Source of the DNA: Streptomyces sp. NRRL WC-3742
GTDB taxonomy: Bacteria > Actinomycetota > Actinomycetes > Streptomycetales > Streptomycetaceae
Reading direction: 5' to 3'
Assembly (NCBI RefSeq): GCF_000720635.1
Contig: NZ_JOCF01000120.1
Coordinates: 1-12,494, forward strand
DNA: 12,494 nucleotides
The notes under the pieces were generated by a model that searched no databases, had not been told where the DNA came from, and saw nothing but the letters and a program-made list of their open reading frames with translations. The position numbers and the translations under genes were made by a program. Position 1 is the stretch's first letter; every line of letters starts with the position of its first letter. Positions 4,978 through 11,847 of the stretch are shown piece by piece.

Positions 4978-6012
4978 ATGTCCGTGCGCAACAGATTCGG
5001 CTCCGCAGCCGCCATCGCCCTGACGACCACCGTCAGCGCCGTCCTGCTCACCGCCTGCGGCCCGGACACCAGCGATCCCGTGGCCGCCCCGACCTCCGGC
5101 GCGCCCGTCGCCACCGGCAGCGCGGGCCCGGGCGGCAAGACCGGCTCCCCCGCCCCCGGCGGCAAGGAGATCAACGGCACCACCGCCGCCAACCACCTGA
5201 CCATCAGCACCGGCACCCCGACCGTGGCGCTCAACGGCACCACCGTCGACTTCGGCACCGCCGTACGCGACCTGGCCTGGTCCCCCGACGGCAAGAAGGC
5301 CGTGTTCATCAACGGCGACGGCGACCTGATGACCGCCAACCCGGACGGCGGCGGCAAGGTCGTCGTCGCCAAGCACCCCGCCGGCGAGACCTGGTCCCAC
5401 CCCACCTGGCAGCGCGCCACCAAGGACACCGGCGGCGACACCTCCGCGAACGCCACCGAGCGGTTCAGGAACCTCGTCTTCGCCTCCGACAAGGGCGGCA
5501 CGCTGCGCCTGGAGACGATCCCCGTCAAGTCCGTCGGCGGCACCCCCGAGGTCCTCACCCCGCACAACTCCGAGGGCGGCAACGAGAACATCCCGCAGCC
5601 CCCGCAGGCGGGCAACACCTGGGCCAACGCGGGCGGCCAGCGCGGCGAGATCGCGTACGCCAACACCCCGGCGGGCGAGGTGTTCATCTACGACACCTAC
5701 ATCCGCCCCAACACCCACTCCATGGGCAAGGGTTCGCAGCCCGCGCTCTCCACGGACGGCGAGCACCTCGTCTTCGTCCGCTCGGTCAACGGCCACGACC
5801 ACCTCTTCAGCCGCTCCCCGCTGGACGGCCCGAAGAGCGAGAAGGACCTCACCCCCTCCGCCACCACCGACTACACCGAGCCGGTGTGGTCCCCGGACGG
5901 CAGGACCATCGCGGCCCGCACGCCGGACGGCATCGTCACCCTGCCCTCGGACGGCTCCGCCGCGCCGACGCAGGTCTCCACGATCAAGGGGCTGCCGTCC
6001 TACCGCCCGTAA
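4978..6012 (+). CDS. Lipoprotein with TolB/WD40-like beta-propeller
   Basis: This 344-residue protein has a lipoprotein signal peptide (MSVRNRF, hydrophobic 9-23, lipobox LTAC with Cys27), so it is probably anchored to the outside of the cytoplasmic membrane. A Gly/Pro/Ser-rich spacer runs to about residue 65. The rest shows repeated blades of the PD40/TolB type: LAWSPDGKKAVF (99-110), QPALSTDGEHLVF (254-266) and PVWSPDGRTIAA (303-314). Propellers of this kind usually bind proteins or ligands and are not catalytic. ATG 4978 is chosen because it follows GAGGGGG at 9 nt and directly yields a lipoprotein signal; the in-frame ATG at 4933 would bury the signal. Its 3' end overlaps a convergent gene by 29 bp. 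The role is unknown. Confidence 0.88.
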   Translation: MSVRNRFGSAAAIALTTTVSAVLLTACGPDTSDPVAAPTSGAPVATGSAGPGGKTGSPAPGGKEINGTTAANHLTISTGTPTVALNGTTVDFGTAVRDLAWSPDGKKAVFINGDGDLMTANPDGGGKVVVAKHPAGETWSHPTWQRATKDTGGDTSANATERFRNLVFASDKGGTLRLETIPVKSVGGTPEVLTPHNSEGGNENIPQPPQAGNTWANAGGQRGEIAYANTPAGEVFIYDTYIRPNTHSMGKGSQPALSTDGEHLVFVRSVNGHDHLFSRSPLDGPKSEKDLTPSATTDYTEPVWSPDGRTIAARTPDGIVTLPSDGSAAPTQVSTIKGLPSYRP

Positions 6013-6604
6013 CGTCTGTAACATCCGCAGCCGACAACTCGGCCCGCAGCAGCGGCAGTTGCTCGTCCGCCGAGTCGTGCGGCAGGAACTCCACCAGGTC
6101 GAGGAAGCGGAACAGGACCCGGGTCCCGGTGACGGCGTACTCGTAGTCGCCGAACCCGACCACCGCCCCGCCCGCGCCGCGCGCCGCACCGCGCACGGCG
6201 GCGCCGGTCACCTCGTCCGCCGCGTCCTCGGCGCTGGTGCGGCGGCGGGCGTTGGGGCGCGCCAGGTAGGGGCACACCATCGCGGCGTACAGCATGCAGG
6301 CCCGGTGGCCGGGGCCCTCCAGGGTGGGCGCGAAGTTGCGGTACGGGAGGCCCGAGGAGAGCGCGGCGGCGATGGCCGCGCTCTCCTCGGCGCCCACCAC
6401 CCGCCACACCGGGCCGCGCGGCATGAAGCCGCCGCAGACCGAACACAGACGCTTCAGCGCGCAGTCGGCGCTGCGGTCGTGGTCGGTCAGCGCGAACTGC
6501 GGCTGCCCGTCCTGCCAGGGGGTGATGGCCGGCACCGGGTAGCCCCGGTCGTCGCGGGGGCGGGCCTCCAGGGCCTGCGGCATCGGCACACGTTCGAATC
6601 GCAC
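5984..6604 (-). CDS. Conserved hypothetical protein with Cys/His metal-site motif
   Basis: This 206-residue protein begins at GTG 6604 behind AAGGA (6616-6612). It has no signal peptide or membrane segment, so it should be cytoplasmic. The first half contains RGYPVPAITPW (20-30), C54-x2-C57 in LCSVCGG, and H100-x2-C103 in GPGHRACMLY followed by C111. The CxxC plus HxxC pattern looks like a single zinc site of treble-clef or zinc-ribbon type. After a low-complexity Arg/Ala/Gly segment (about 118-146) it ends with FLDLVEFLPHD and an acidic helix. I do not know a function for it; the sequence pattern looks like a Streptomyces conserved protein. The stop lies inside the 3' end of the convergent lipoprotein gene, with no terminator between them. 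Confidence 0.8.
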   Translation of the reverse strand: MRFERVPMPQALEARPRDDRGYPVPAITPWQDGQPQFALTDHDRSADCALKRLCSVCGGFMPRGPVWRVVGAEESAAIAAALSSGLPYRNFAPTLEGPGHRACMLYAAMVCPYLARPNARRRTSAEDAADEVTGAAVRGAARGAGGAVVGFGDYEYAVTGTRVLFRFLDLVEFLPHDSADEQLPLLRAELSAADVTDVTGGRTAAP

Positions 6605-6650
6605 CCGCCCATCCTTACCAGGCGGGCGCGGCGCGGGTCGAGCCCGGCCC

Positions 6651-6710
6651 TGTGACCTGGCCCTGCGACCTGGCCTCGACCCGGCCCCGTGACCCGGCCT
6701 CGGGACCGGG
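6651..6710. repeat. Imperfect tandem repeat with GACC core
   Basis: Five GACC cores start at 6654, 6667, 6678, 6691 and 6704 (steps 13, 11, 13, 13) within units such as CTGTGACCTGGC, CTGCGACCTGGC and CCGTGACCCGGC. The block lies upstream of the gene at 6604 and just after the terminator of the phosphoesterase gene. It may be a regulatory array or simply a degenerate minisatellite. Confidence 0.55.
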
Positions 6711-6711
6711 A

Positions 6712-6737
6712 GGGCCGGTGGCGGGGGCCACCGGCCC
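6712..6737 (-). terminator. Terminator of the phospholipase/phosphoesterase unit
   Basis: GGGCCGGTGGC (6712-6722) and GCCACCGGCCC (6727-6737) form a perfect 11-bp stem with a GGGG or CCCC loop. It begins 20 nt beyond the phosphoesterase stop on the minus strand. Confidence 0.8.
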
Positions 6738-6757
6738 GACCACCCGGGAAGGGGCCG

Positions 6758-7678
6758 TCAGTTCCAGATGCCCGTGATGTCCGCCGCCGTGCCCGCGTTG
6801 CCGGCGTGGCCGGCCGCACCGGAGAGGTCCTCCAGGGTGCGCAGCACGTTGTAGTGGTTGTACGTGGTGGCCGTCGTGCTGCCCGGGATCACGTGGGCGC
6901 CGTAGACGACGGTCGGGATGCGGTTGCCCGACAGCTTGTTGTCCTCGTCGAAGGTCATGACGAGCAGGCTGTTGTTGTTCTTCGCCCAGGTCGCGTACGC
7001 GCCCAGGTTGTTCTTGATCCAGGTGTCGCCGGTGGAGACCGAGCAGTCGTGCATGTCGCTGCACAGGTTCGGCACCACGAAGGAGACCTTCGGCAGCGTG
7101 GAGTAGTTCGTCGGGAACTGCGCGAACGTCATCGCCGAGTTGAGCGGGACGTTGCCGAAGCCGAACCACGGGTTGTGCTTCTGCGCGTAGTTGCCGCTGC
7201 TGCAGACGGTGCTGCCCTGGCTGGGCAGGGACTCGTTGTAGCTGGCCCAGGTCTTGCCGGCGGCGAGGACCTCGCTGGCCAGGTTCGGCGCCGTGAAGCC
7301 GCCGACCACGACGCAGCTGTCGTCGGTGCGGCCCTGGGTGGAGCCCGAGAACAGCGCGTAGTAGTTCGGCTCGCTCGGGTGGGTGATGCCGAACGACTGG
7401 GTGAGGTTGGCACCGCCGGCCACCAGGGTCTGGTTGATGTACGGCGCGCTGCTGCTGCCGATGACCTGGGTGTAGGCGTGGTTCTCCATCACCACGACCA
7501 CGATGTGGTCCGGCGTGGGCAGGCCGACGGCCTGGGCGCTGGTGCCGCTCGCGGCCCACAGGCCGACGGAGGAGGCGACCAGGGCGACGGCGGAGCCGAT
7601 CGCGGTCGCGGTGCGGCGGCTGCGGCCGGTAGCCGTGGCGGGCTCGGCGGCCTTGGCGGGCTTGGCAGAGGAAGTCAT
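6758..7678 (-). CDS. Secreted phosphoesterase (acid phosphatase / phospholipase C family)
   Basis: This 306-residue enzyme hydrolyses phosphate mono- or diesters outside the cell. It matches the phosphoesterase family that contains AcpA-type acid phosphatases and bacterial phospholipases C. Visible motifs are VVVMENHAY (61-69, metal ligands E65/N66), HPSEPNYYALFSG (100-112, family active-site segment), SDMHDC (207-212), FDEDN (243-247, metal ligands) and YNHYNVLRTLEDL (273-285). The N-terminus has SRRTATAIG (20-28), then a hydrophobic run ending TSAQA (46-50), so export is likely through Tat or Sec. It is short for a phospholipase C, closer to the phosphatase-size members. The start follows AGAGG at 6-7 nt. 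It lies 46 bp after the phospholipase D-like gene on the same strand and probably shares its transcript. The substrate is not defined by sequence. Confidence 0.92.
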   Translation of the reverse strand: MTSSAKPAKAAEPATATGRSRRTATAIGSAVALVASSVGLWAASGTSAQAVGLPTPDHIVVVVMENHAYTQVIGSSSAPYINQTLVAGGANLTQSFGITHPSEPNYYALFSGSTQGRTDDSCVVVGGFTAPNLASEVLAAGKTWASYNESLPSQGSTVCSSGNYAQKHNPWFGFGNVPLNSAMTFAQFPTNYSTLPKVSFVVPNLCSDMHDCSVSTGDTWIKNNLGAYATWAKNNNSLLVMTFDEDNKLSGNRIPTVVYGAHVIPGSTTATTYNHYNVLRTLEDLSGAAGHAGNAGTAADITGIWN

Positions 7679-7724
7679 GACGAACCTCTCGGGCGAGAAC
7701 GGGCGGGTGGGGTCGCCAACAGTC

Positions 7725-8708
7725 CTAGTACGGCGTGCCGTTGGCGAAGTCGTTGGCGACGGTGTTCTCGATCGCGCTGAGCACGCCCGCGTCGTTGACG
7801 ATCAGGCCGAGCTCGCGGTTGTGGTTCAGGGAGTTGTCGGAGAAGTTCTCCGAGCCGGCGAACACCTTGGCCGAGGCCGTCCCGTAGTCGGCGACGATGG
7901 CCTTGGCGTGGATGTACAGGCCCGTGGTGGTGGAGTACGTGACGACCTTGCCGCCGGCGGCGACGACCTGGTCGAAGTTCGAGTAGTAGGAGCTCTGGTC
8001 CATGCCGACCACGCGCACGGTGACGCCCCGGTTCGCGGCGGCCGCGACGGCGTCCACCAGGGCCGGGTCGCCGAACTCCAGCTGCTCCACGTCCAGGGAG
8101 GTCTGCGCGCCGTTGATCAGGGCGAGCAGGCGGGACTGGGAGTCGGTGGGCGACCAGACCAGGTTGTCGCCGTCGGTGGGGGTGATCGAGGTCTTGGCGT
8201 AGTCGGCGGCGAAGACCCGCTCGATCGCGGCGACGTCGTTGAGGTCCGTGTCCAGGACGCCGTAGTCGCGGTCGTTGGCGTAGTAGGTGGTGTCCAGGTT
8301 CCCGGTCATGATCAGGGACTTGGCGCCGTCCACCGTGACGGACTTCTGGTGGGTGTAGACGAACGCCGTCGAGGAGTACGTCACCCCGACGCCGGCCGCC
8401 TTGAGGGCCGAGTAGGCGGAGCCGTTCACCGAGGTGTGGGCGCCGTCCAGGATCACCCGGACCGGGACGCCGGCCCGCTGGCGGGCGATCAGCGCGTTGA
8501 CGGCGGTGGTGTCGCGCAGCTCGTACATGGTGACGTCGACGGACTTCGTCGCCGAGTTGATCAGGCTGTAGACCACGCTGTGGGACTGGTCCGGGAACAC
8601 GTACGCGGTGAACGTTCCGGCGGCGTTCGCGGGGGTGCCGACGGCTATCAGGCCGGTGGCGGCGAGCAGCACCGCGCCGGCACGGCGCGCGAGGGAGGCG
8701 AGGGGCAT
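7725..8708 (-). CDS. Secreted phospholipase D-like protein (two HKD motifs)
   Basis: This 327-residue protein carries two HKD motifs, both within one chain as in a complete PLD catalytic unit: H120-x-K122-x4-D127 with a following TGN, and H267-x-K269-x4-D274 with a following GSEN. Family members cleave phosphodiester bonds in phospholipids or nucleic acids through a phosphohistidine. The Sec signal peptide MPLASLARRAG plus a hydrophobic stretch has a likely cleavage after ANA (27-29), so the enzyme is secreted. I chose ATG 8708 because it follows TGGAG at 5-6 nt and directly starts the signal peptide; an in-frame upstream extension is arginine/proline-rich and not convincing. It is the first gene of a pair with the phosphoesterase 46 bp downstream. 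The substrate (lipid or DNA) is undecided. Confidence 0.92.
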   Translation of the reverse strand: MPLASLARRAGAVLLAATGLIAVGTPANAAGTFTAYVFPDQSHSVVYSLINSATKSVDVTMYELRDTTAVNALIARQRAGVPVRVILDGAHTSVNGSAYSALKAAGVGVTYSSTAFVYTHQKSVTVDGAKSLIMTGNLDTTYYANDRDYGVLDTDLNDVAAIERVFAADYAKTSITPTDGDNLVWSPTDSQSRLLALINGAQTSLDVEQLEFGDPALVDAVAAAANRGVTVRVVGMDQSSYYSNFDQVVAAGGKVVTYSTTTGLYIHAKAIVADYGTASAKVFAGSENFSDNSLNHNRELGLIVNDAGVLSAIENTVANDFANGTPY

Positions 8709-9053
8709 TCGGGCTCCACTGTCGGGGGAACGGGGACGGGGAAGCCCCGGAGCGGGCTGTTGCGCAGGCCGCACCGGGCGACGAACAGCATGGCGGTGAC
8801 CGGCCGCCACGGGCAGATGACAGCGGGTTAAGCCTTGCCGCCGGGCCGGGAAACGGGCGGTGCGGCCTCCGGAACGGCCTCGCGCCGCGCGGTCGCGGCG
8901 GTGCGAAAGGAGTGAAACCGCCTCAGATCACGCTGGACAACGGCCTGTCGGGGCAACGCGGTTCAGATTGCCACCGTCCGCCCGGGCAGCGGATAGTGGA
9001 TCTTCGATCGACGTGGACCACACCGCGTCAGCCGAAGGAGAGAACTGAGGAAC
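8709..9053. other. Divergent intergenic region, 345 bp
   Basis: This region separates the phospholipase D-like gene (minus) from the serine hydrolase gene (plus). It holds a small dyad CGGGG-AAG-CCCCG (8737-8749), a divided inverted repeat AACCGC/GCGGTT (8917-8922 and 8958-8963), and the serine hydrolase promoter near its right end. I see no convincing small gene in it. For the minus-strand gene I could not find a -10/-35 pair good enough to report. Confidence 0.6.
8968..8997 (+). promoter_or_regulatory. Promoter of the serine hydrolase gene
   Basis: TTGCCA (8968-8973) and GATAGT (8992-8997) are 18 nt apart and resemble a vegetative promoter. Transcription would start near 9004, giving a leader of about 50 nt with AAGGAG (9035-9040) and GAGG (9047-9050). 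The palindromes TCGATCGA (9004-9011) and GTGG-A-CCAC (9013-9021) sit at and just after the expected start. Confidence 0.5.
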
Positions 9054-10337
9054 ATGGCGAAGACCCGTCTTCTGCGCCCCCTGGCCGTGGCCGCCGCAGC
9101 CGCCGTCCTGACCGCGACCGGAGCCGCTCACGCCGTCGCGGCCGACCAGGACGGCAACGGCGCCCCCGTACCCGACACCGCCGGCGTGCTCGCCGCCCTG
9201 CGCACCACGACCGCCGCAGGCGCCCCCGGCGCGTTCGCCGTCATCACCGACCACGGCGACGACGAGAACCTCCGCTCGCTCACCGTCGGCAAGGCCGACC
9301 TCGACGGCACCCCCATGAACTCCTCGTGGAGGTTCCGGGTCGGCAGCAACAGCAAGATGTTCGCCGCCGTTCTCGTGATGCAACTGGCGGAGCAGGGCCG
9401 CATCGACCTCGACCGCCCGCTGCGCGAGTACCTGCCCGCAGGCACCCTGCCCGACAGCTGGACGATGACCGGCCGCCAGGTCATGGAACACCGCGCCGGG
9501 ATCTACGACCACACCAACGACCTGCTGGAGCAGGCGGGCGAGGAGACCACCGCCGCCTTCGAGGCCCGCATCCGCACCAAGGTGTACAGCCCGACCGACC
9601 TCGTCGCGATGTCCGTGCGGCACGGCCAGCAGTACACGCCCGGCAGCCGCTACTCGTACTCCAACACCGACTTCGTGCTGATGGGCCTCGCCGTCGAGCA
9701 CCTCACCGGCCGCCCGTACGCGGACGTGCTCAACGAGCGGATCATCGAGCCGCTCGGGCTCACCCGCACCTCCTTCGTCGTGCCGGACCAGCGGATCGAG
9801 GGCCCGCACGTCACCGGCTACCTCACCAACGACGACCGCAGCAAGCCGCTGCTCGACTCCACCGAGCAGACCGCCTCCTGGCTCTGGGCCGCCGGCGGCG
9901 TCATCTCCTCCGCCGAGGACCTCGACCGCTTCCTCACCGCCCTCGTCGCCGGCAGCGCGGGCGGGCTCGTCTCCGACGCCTCGCTCCAGCAGATGACGGC
10001 CGCCCTGCCGACGCCCAGCGCCAAGATCTCCTACGGGCTGGGGCTGCGCCGCATCTCGCTCTCCTGCGGGGACGTGTACGGGCACGGCGGCATCGTCCAG
10101 GGCTTCCAGACGCAGTCCTTCACCACCCGGGACGGGCACCGGACGGTGGTCGTCTTCGCCAACGCCTCCAACAACGGCTCGGTGACGCAGGGCCTGATGG
10201 GCGCGCTGGAGCCGGCGTTCTGCGGCGCCAAGCCGGCGGCCGCCAAGCCGTCCAACGGGGTCTCGCCGCGGACGGCGTTCACGCCGGCGGCGGGCCAGGG
10301 CGAGGAACTCCCGGTCGTCGAGGACACCCGGATCTGA
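9054..10337 (+). CDS. Secreted serine hydrolase, beta-lactamase / DD-peptidase fold
   Basis: This 427-residue protein has the three signatures of the class C beta-lactamase/DD-peptidase superfamily: SxxK (S98-N-S-K101, nucleophile and general base), YxN (Y202-S-N204) and HGG (344-346 in YGHGGIVQGF, replacing KTG). The surrounding FRVGSNSK, SYSNTDFVLMG, LGLTRTSF and AAGGVISSAEDLDRF are typical of the Streptomyces R61 DD-carboxypeptidase type. It begins with a Sec signal peptide (MAKTRLLRPL, hydrophobic core, likely cleavage after AHA at 27 or AVA at 29), so it acts outside the cell. A 60-residue Ala/Pro-rich tail after the domain has no recognised fold. Likely substrates are D-Ala peptides or other small amides or esters; beta-lactamase activity cannot be told from sequence. 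It is convergent with the ECF sigma gene. Confidence 0.93.
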   Translation: MAKTRLLRPLAVAAAAAVLTATGAAHAVAADQDGNGAPVPDTAGVLAALRTTTAAGAPGAFAVITDHGDDENLRSLTVGKADLDGTPMNSSWRFRVGSNSKMFAAVLVMQLAEQGRIDLDRPLREYLPAGTLPDSWTMTGRQVMEHRAGIYDHTNDLLEQAGEETTAAFEARIRTKVYSPTDLVAMSVRHGQQYTPGSRYSYSNTDFVLMGLAVEHLTGRPYADVLNERIIEPLGLTRTSFVVPDQRIEGPHVTGYLTNDDRSKPLLDSTEQTASWLWAAGGVISSAEDLDRFLTALVAGSAGGLVSDASLQQMTAALPTPSAKISYGLGLRRISLSCGDVYGHGGIVQGFQTQSFTTRDGHRTVVVFANASNNGSVTQGLMGALEPAFCGAKPAAAKPSNGVSPRTAFTPAAGQGEELPVVEDTRI

Positions 10338-10354
10338 GCCCCTCCCGCGCCACG

Positions 10355-10386
10355 AAGCCCCCGCCCACTGCCCGGGCGGGGGCTTT
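10355..10386. terminator. Bidirectional terminator between serine hydrolase and sigma genes
   Basis: AAGCCCCCGCCC (10355-10366) pairs with GGGCGGGGGCTT (10374-10385) over a 7-nt loop, with a short T-run after it. It lies 17 bp after the serine hydrolase stop and 39 bp after the sigma factor stop, so it can terminate both convergent transcripts. Confidence 0.9.
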
Positions 10387-10424
10387 CCTGCTTCTCGGGC
10401 CCTGCGGTCGGACGACCGTGGCGG

Positions 10425-11090
10425 TCAGACGGCCGCGGCGGTCCCGGTCGGGGCGTAGCCGTGTTCGGCGGCCAGCACCGGGCGCAGCGCCCGGATCGCG
10501 TAGAAGTTGCGGGACTTGACCGTGCCCGGCGGCACGCCCAGCCGCGAGGACGCCTCCTGCACCGAGCTGTCCTTGAGGTGCAGCTCGACCAGCACCTCGC
10601 GGTGGTGCTTCTGCACCCGGCGCAGGGCCAGGGCGATGTCCCGGGCCACCACCACCTGCTCGTACGGGTCCTCGGCGAGCGGGCGGTCCTCCAGCGGCTC
10701 GCCGATGACCTCCTTCGCGCGGGCGGCGGCCATCCGGTAGTGGTCGATGGCGATCCGGCGGGCGACGGTGAACAGCCACGGGCGGCTCTGCTCCGCACCG
10801 GCGGCCAGCGCCTCGGGGTGCTGCCAGGCGCGCAGCAGCGTCTCCTGGAGGATGTCCTCGGCCTTGCCCCGGTCGCCGCCGGTGGCGCGCAGCAGCGAGC
10901 GCAGGAGGTAGCCGCCGTGGAGGCGGTAGATCTCGGCGAGCGTGTCCTGGTCGAGGGTGGGGCGCGGCTGGACGGGGAGCGGCTCGGTGCCGGCGGTACC
11001 GGCGGTGCCGGCGGTGCGCTGGGCCGGGACCCTGGCGGCGGTGCTGGTCGCGACGGGCGTGGACGGGGCGACGGACGGCTTCGACGACAC
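10425..11090 (-). CDS. ECF-type RNA polymerase sigma factor
   Basis: This 221-residue protein directs RNA polymerase to a special promoter set. Region 2 (about residues 48-120) includes GKAEDILQETLLRAWQ and PWLFTVARRIAIDHYR (104-119). Region 4 (about 150-207) includes HREVLVELHLKDSSVQEAS and LGVPPGTVKSRNFYAIRALR, the helix-turn-helix for the -35. Region 3 is absent, as in ECF factors. The TVARRIAIDHYR and VPPGTVKSR wording is closest to the SigL-like group of actinobacteria. The N-terminal 47 residues are a disordered extension with a TAG repeat. The start is GTG 11090, supported by AGAGG (about 7 nt upstream). SigL-like factors usually have a zinc anti-sigma gene downstream; here there is none, only a convergent hydrolase. 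Its regulon is unknown. Confidence 0.93.
   Translation of the reverse strand: MSSKPSVAPSTPVATSTAARVPAQRTAGTAGTAGTEPLPVQPRPTLDQDTLAEIYRLHGGYLLRSLLRATGGDRGKAEDILQETLLRAWQHPEALAAGAEQSRPWLFTVARRIAIDHYRMAAARAKEVIGEPLEDRPLAEDPYEQVVVARDIALALRRVQKHHREVLVELHLKDSSVQEASSRLGVPPGTVKSRNFYAIRALRPVLAAEHGYAPTGTAAAV
10987..11015 (-). repeat. 9-bp tandem repeat in the sigma factor N-terminus
   Basis: About three copies of a GCCGGCGGT unit (one with an A, GTACCGGCGGT) encode the TAGTAGTAGT stretch at residues 26-35 of the sigma factor. It lies in the disordered extension before region 2, so length variation would be tolerated. Confidence 0.6.
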
Positions 11091-11137
11091 GCGCTACCTC
11101 TCAGGTCGGGCAGGGGCACCGCGACGGGCGCGGGCGC

Positions 11138-11164
11138 TGTACGGGGAGCCCGCCGGTCGTTCCC
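11138..11164 (-). promoter_or_regulatory. Candidate ECF-type promoter of the sigma gene
   Basis: On the minus strand GGGAAC (11164-11159) is followed after 15 nt by CGTACA (11143-11138). GGAAC plus CGT is the common pattern of ECF-dependent promoters, so the sigma factor may drive its own gene. The spacer is 1-2 nt shorter than usual for this pattern. The start would lie near 11131, about 40 nt before the GTG. Confidence 0.4.
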
Positions 11165-11222
11165 GTCCGGCTCGGCTGTGCAGCAGCCTGCCGGGCGTCG
11201 CAAATGCGCCACCAACGCTTCG

Positions 11223-11597
11223 CTAACGTCCGTCCGTCCGAACGTTTGCGGCGGCGTTGAGCGCGCTGACCAGGTGCTGAACACCGTCCTCACCCCGGTG
11301 CTCGATCAGCAGCGCCACCCAATCGGCCAACTCCGCGCGCTCCGCCGCCGACCACCCCGGCGCCGAGGGGTGCTCGTCCACCACCAGCGCCCGCGCCACC
11401 CGCAGCAGCTCCGGCACCGGATCGGGCCGGCGCCGCACCCGCGGCACCGCCGCGACCGCCAGGCGGCGGGCCACGTCGATCACCTGCGCGGCCGACTGGC
11501 GGGGCACCGCCAGCGCGGGCCGCCCCGGCCTCGGCGGAGCCTGCTCCCGTACCAGCTCCGTCACCCACTCGCGCGCCCGCGGCTCCTCCGCGTCCAT
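11223..11597 (-). CDS. Small hypothetical protein, helical, Cys-free
   Basis: This 124-residue protein starts at ATG 11597 behind GGGGGAGG (10 nt spacing) and has no signal peptide. Several helices alternate with Pro/Arg-rich turns: AREWVTELVREQ (8-19), QSAAQVIDVARRLAVAAV (34-51), PELLRVARALVVDE (62-75) and AERAELADWVALLIEH (85-100). It contains no Cys and so is not a zinc anti-sigma factor. It lies 132 bp upstream of the ECF sigma gene on the same strand, without a strong terminator between. Co-transcription is possible, though the sigma gene has its own candidate promoter. I do not recognise a family. The third-position G/C content supports it as a real gene. Confidence 0.7.
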   Translation of the reverse strand: MDAEEPRAREWVTELVREQAPPRPGRPALAVPRQSAAQVIDVARRLAVAAVPRVRRRPDPVPELLRVARALVVDEHPSAPGWSAAERAELADWVALLIEHRGEDGVQHLVSALNAAANVRTDGR

Positions 11598-11657
11598 CGT
11601 TCTCGTGCCTCCCCCGCCCCGTCCTCGGGACTGCTGCCGGTTCCTGGTCCGTGGCAG

Positions 11658-11686
11658 ACGGTAGCGAGTGGCCGCCGTCGCGGCAG
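11658..11686 (-). promoter_or_regulatory. Candidate promoter of the small helical-protein gene
   Basis: On the minus strand CTGCCG (11686-11681) and TACCGT (11663-11658) are 17 nt apart. The start would lie near 11651, leaving a leader of about 54 nt with the ribosome binding site. The -35 is weak. Confidence 0.35.
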
Positions 11687-11748
11687 GGGATTTTCCTGAG
11701 GGACGCTCCCTGCGCCCCGACCCGCTCAACGGGCCCTGTCGGCGGGCC

Positions 11749-11762
11749 GGTTCAGCTGAACC
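11749..11762. promoter_or_regulatory. 14-bp perfect palindrome upstream of the P-loop-like gene
   Basis: GGTTCAGCTGAACC is a perfect dyad with no spacer, followed 12 bp later by another half-site copy (GCTGAACCC at 11754-11762 and again at 11766-11774). It lies 85 bp before the ATG at 11848 and could be an operator. It lies within a generally GC-rich, promoter-poor stretch (11598-11847) where I see no further gene. Confidence 0.45.
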
Positions 11763-11847
11763 CGCCGCTGAACCCCCGGCGGGCCCGGGGACGTGGAAGC
11801 GGATGCAGGGGCGGCACACGGGCGGCACCGATCCGGGAGGTCAGGCG

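Noticed and set aside
3819..5687. 622-residue minus-strand frame through the chitosanase and lipoprotein genes
   Set aside because: It is antisense to two well-supported genes and consists of Gly/Val/Ala-rich shadow sequence, a common effect of high third-position GC.
8709..8810. N-terminal extension of the phospholipase D-like protein
   Set aside because: The added residues are Arg/Pro-rich with no start signal, and the ATG at 8708 gives a clean signal peptide and ribosome binding site.
8796..8825. Possible PHO box (GGTCACC and TGTCATC on the minus strand) before the phospholipase D-like gene
   Set aside because: Units are 21 bp apart rather than 22 and the middle unit is poor. The idea fits the phosphate theme, but the match is too weak to annotate.
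8912..10519. Long plus-strand frame starting at GTG after AAAGGAG, overlapping the serine hydrolase
   Set aside because: The product is Arg/Pro/His-rich shadow sequence; the serine hydrolase frame with SxxK, YxN and HGG is the real gene. AAAGGAGT GAA looks like a ribosome binding site but leads nowhere.
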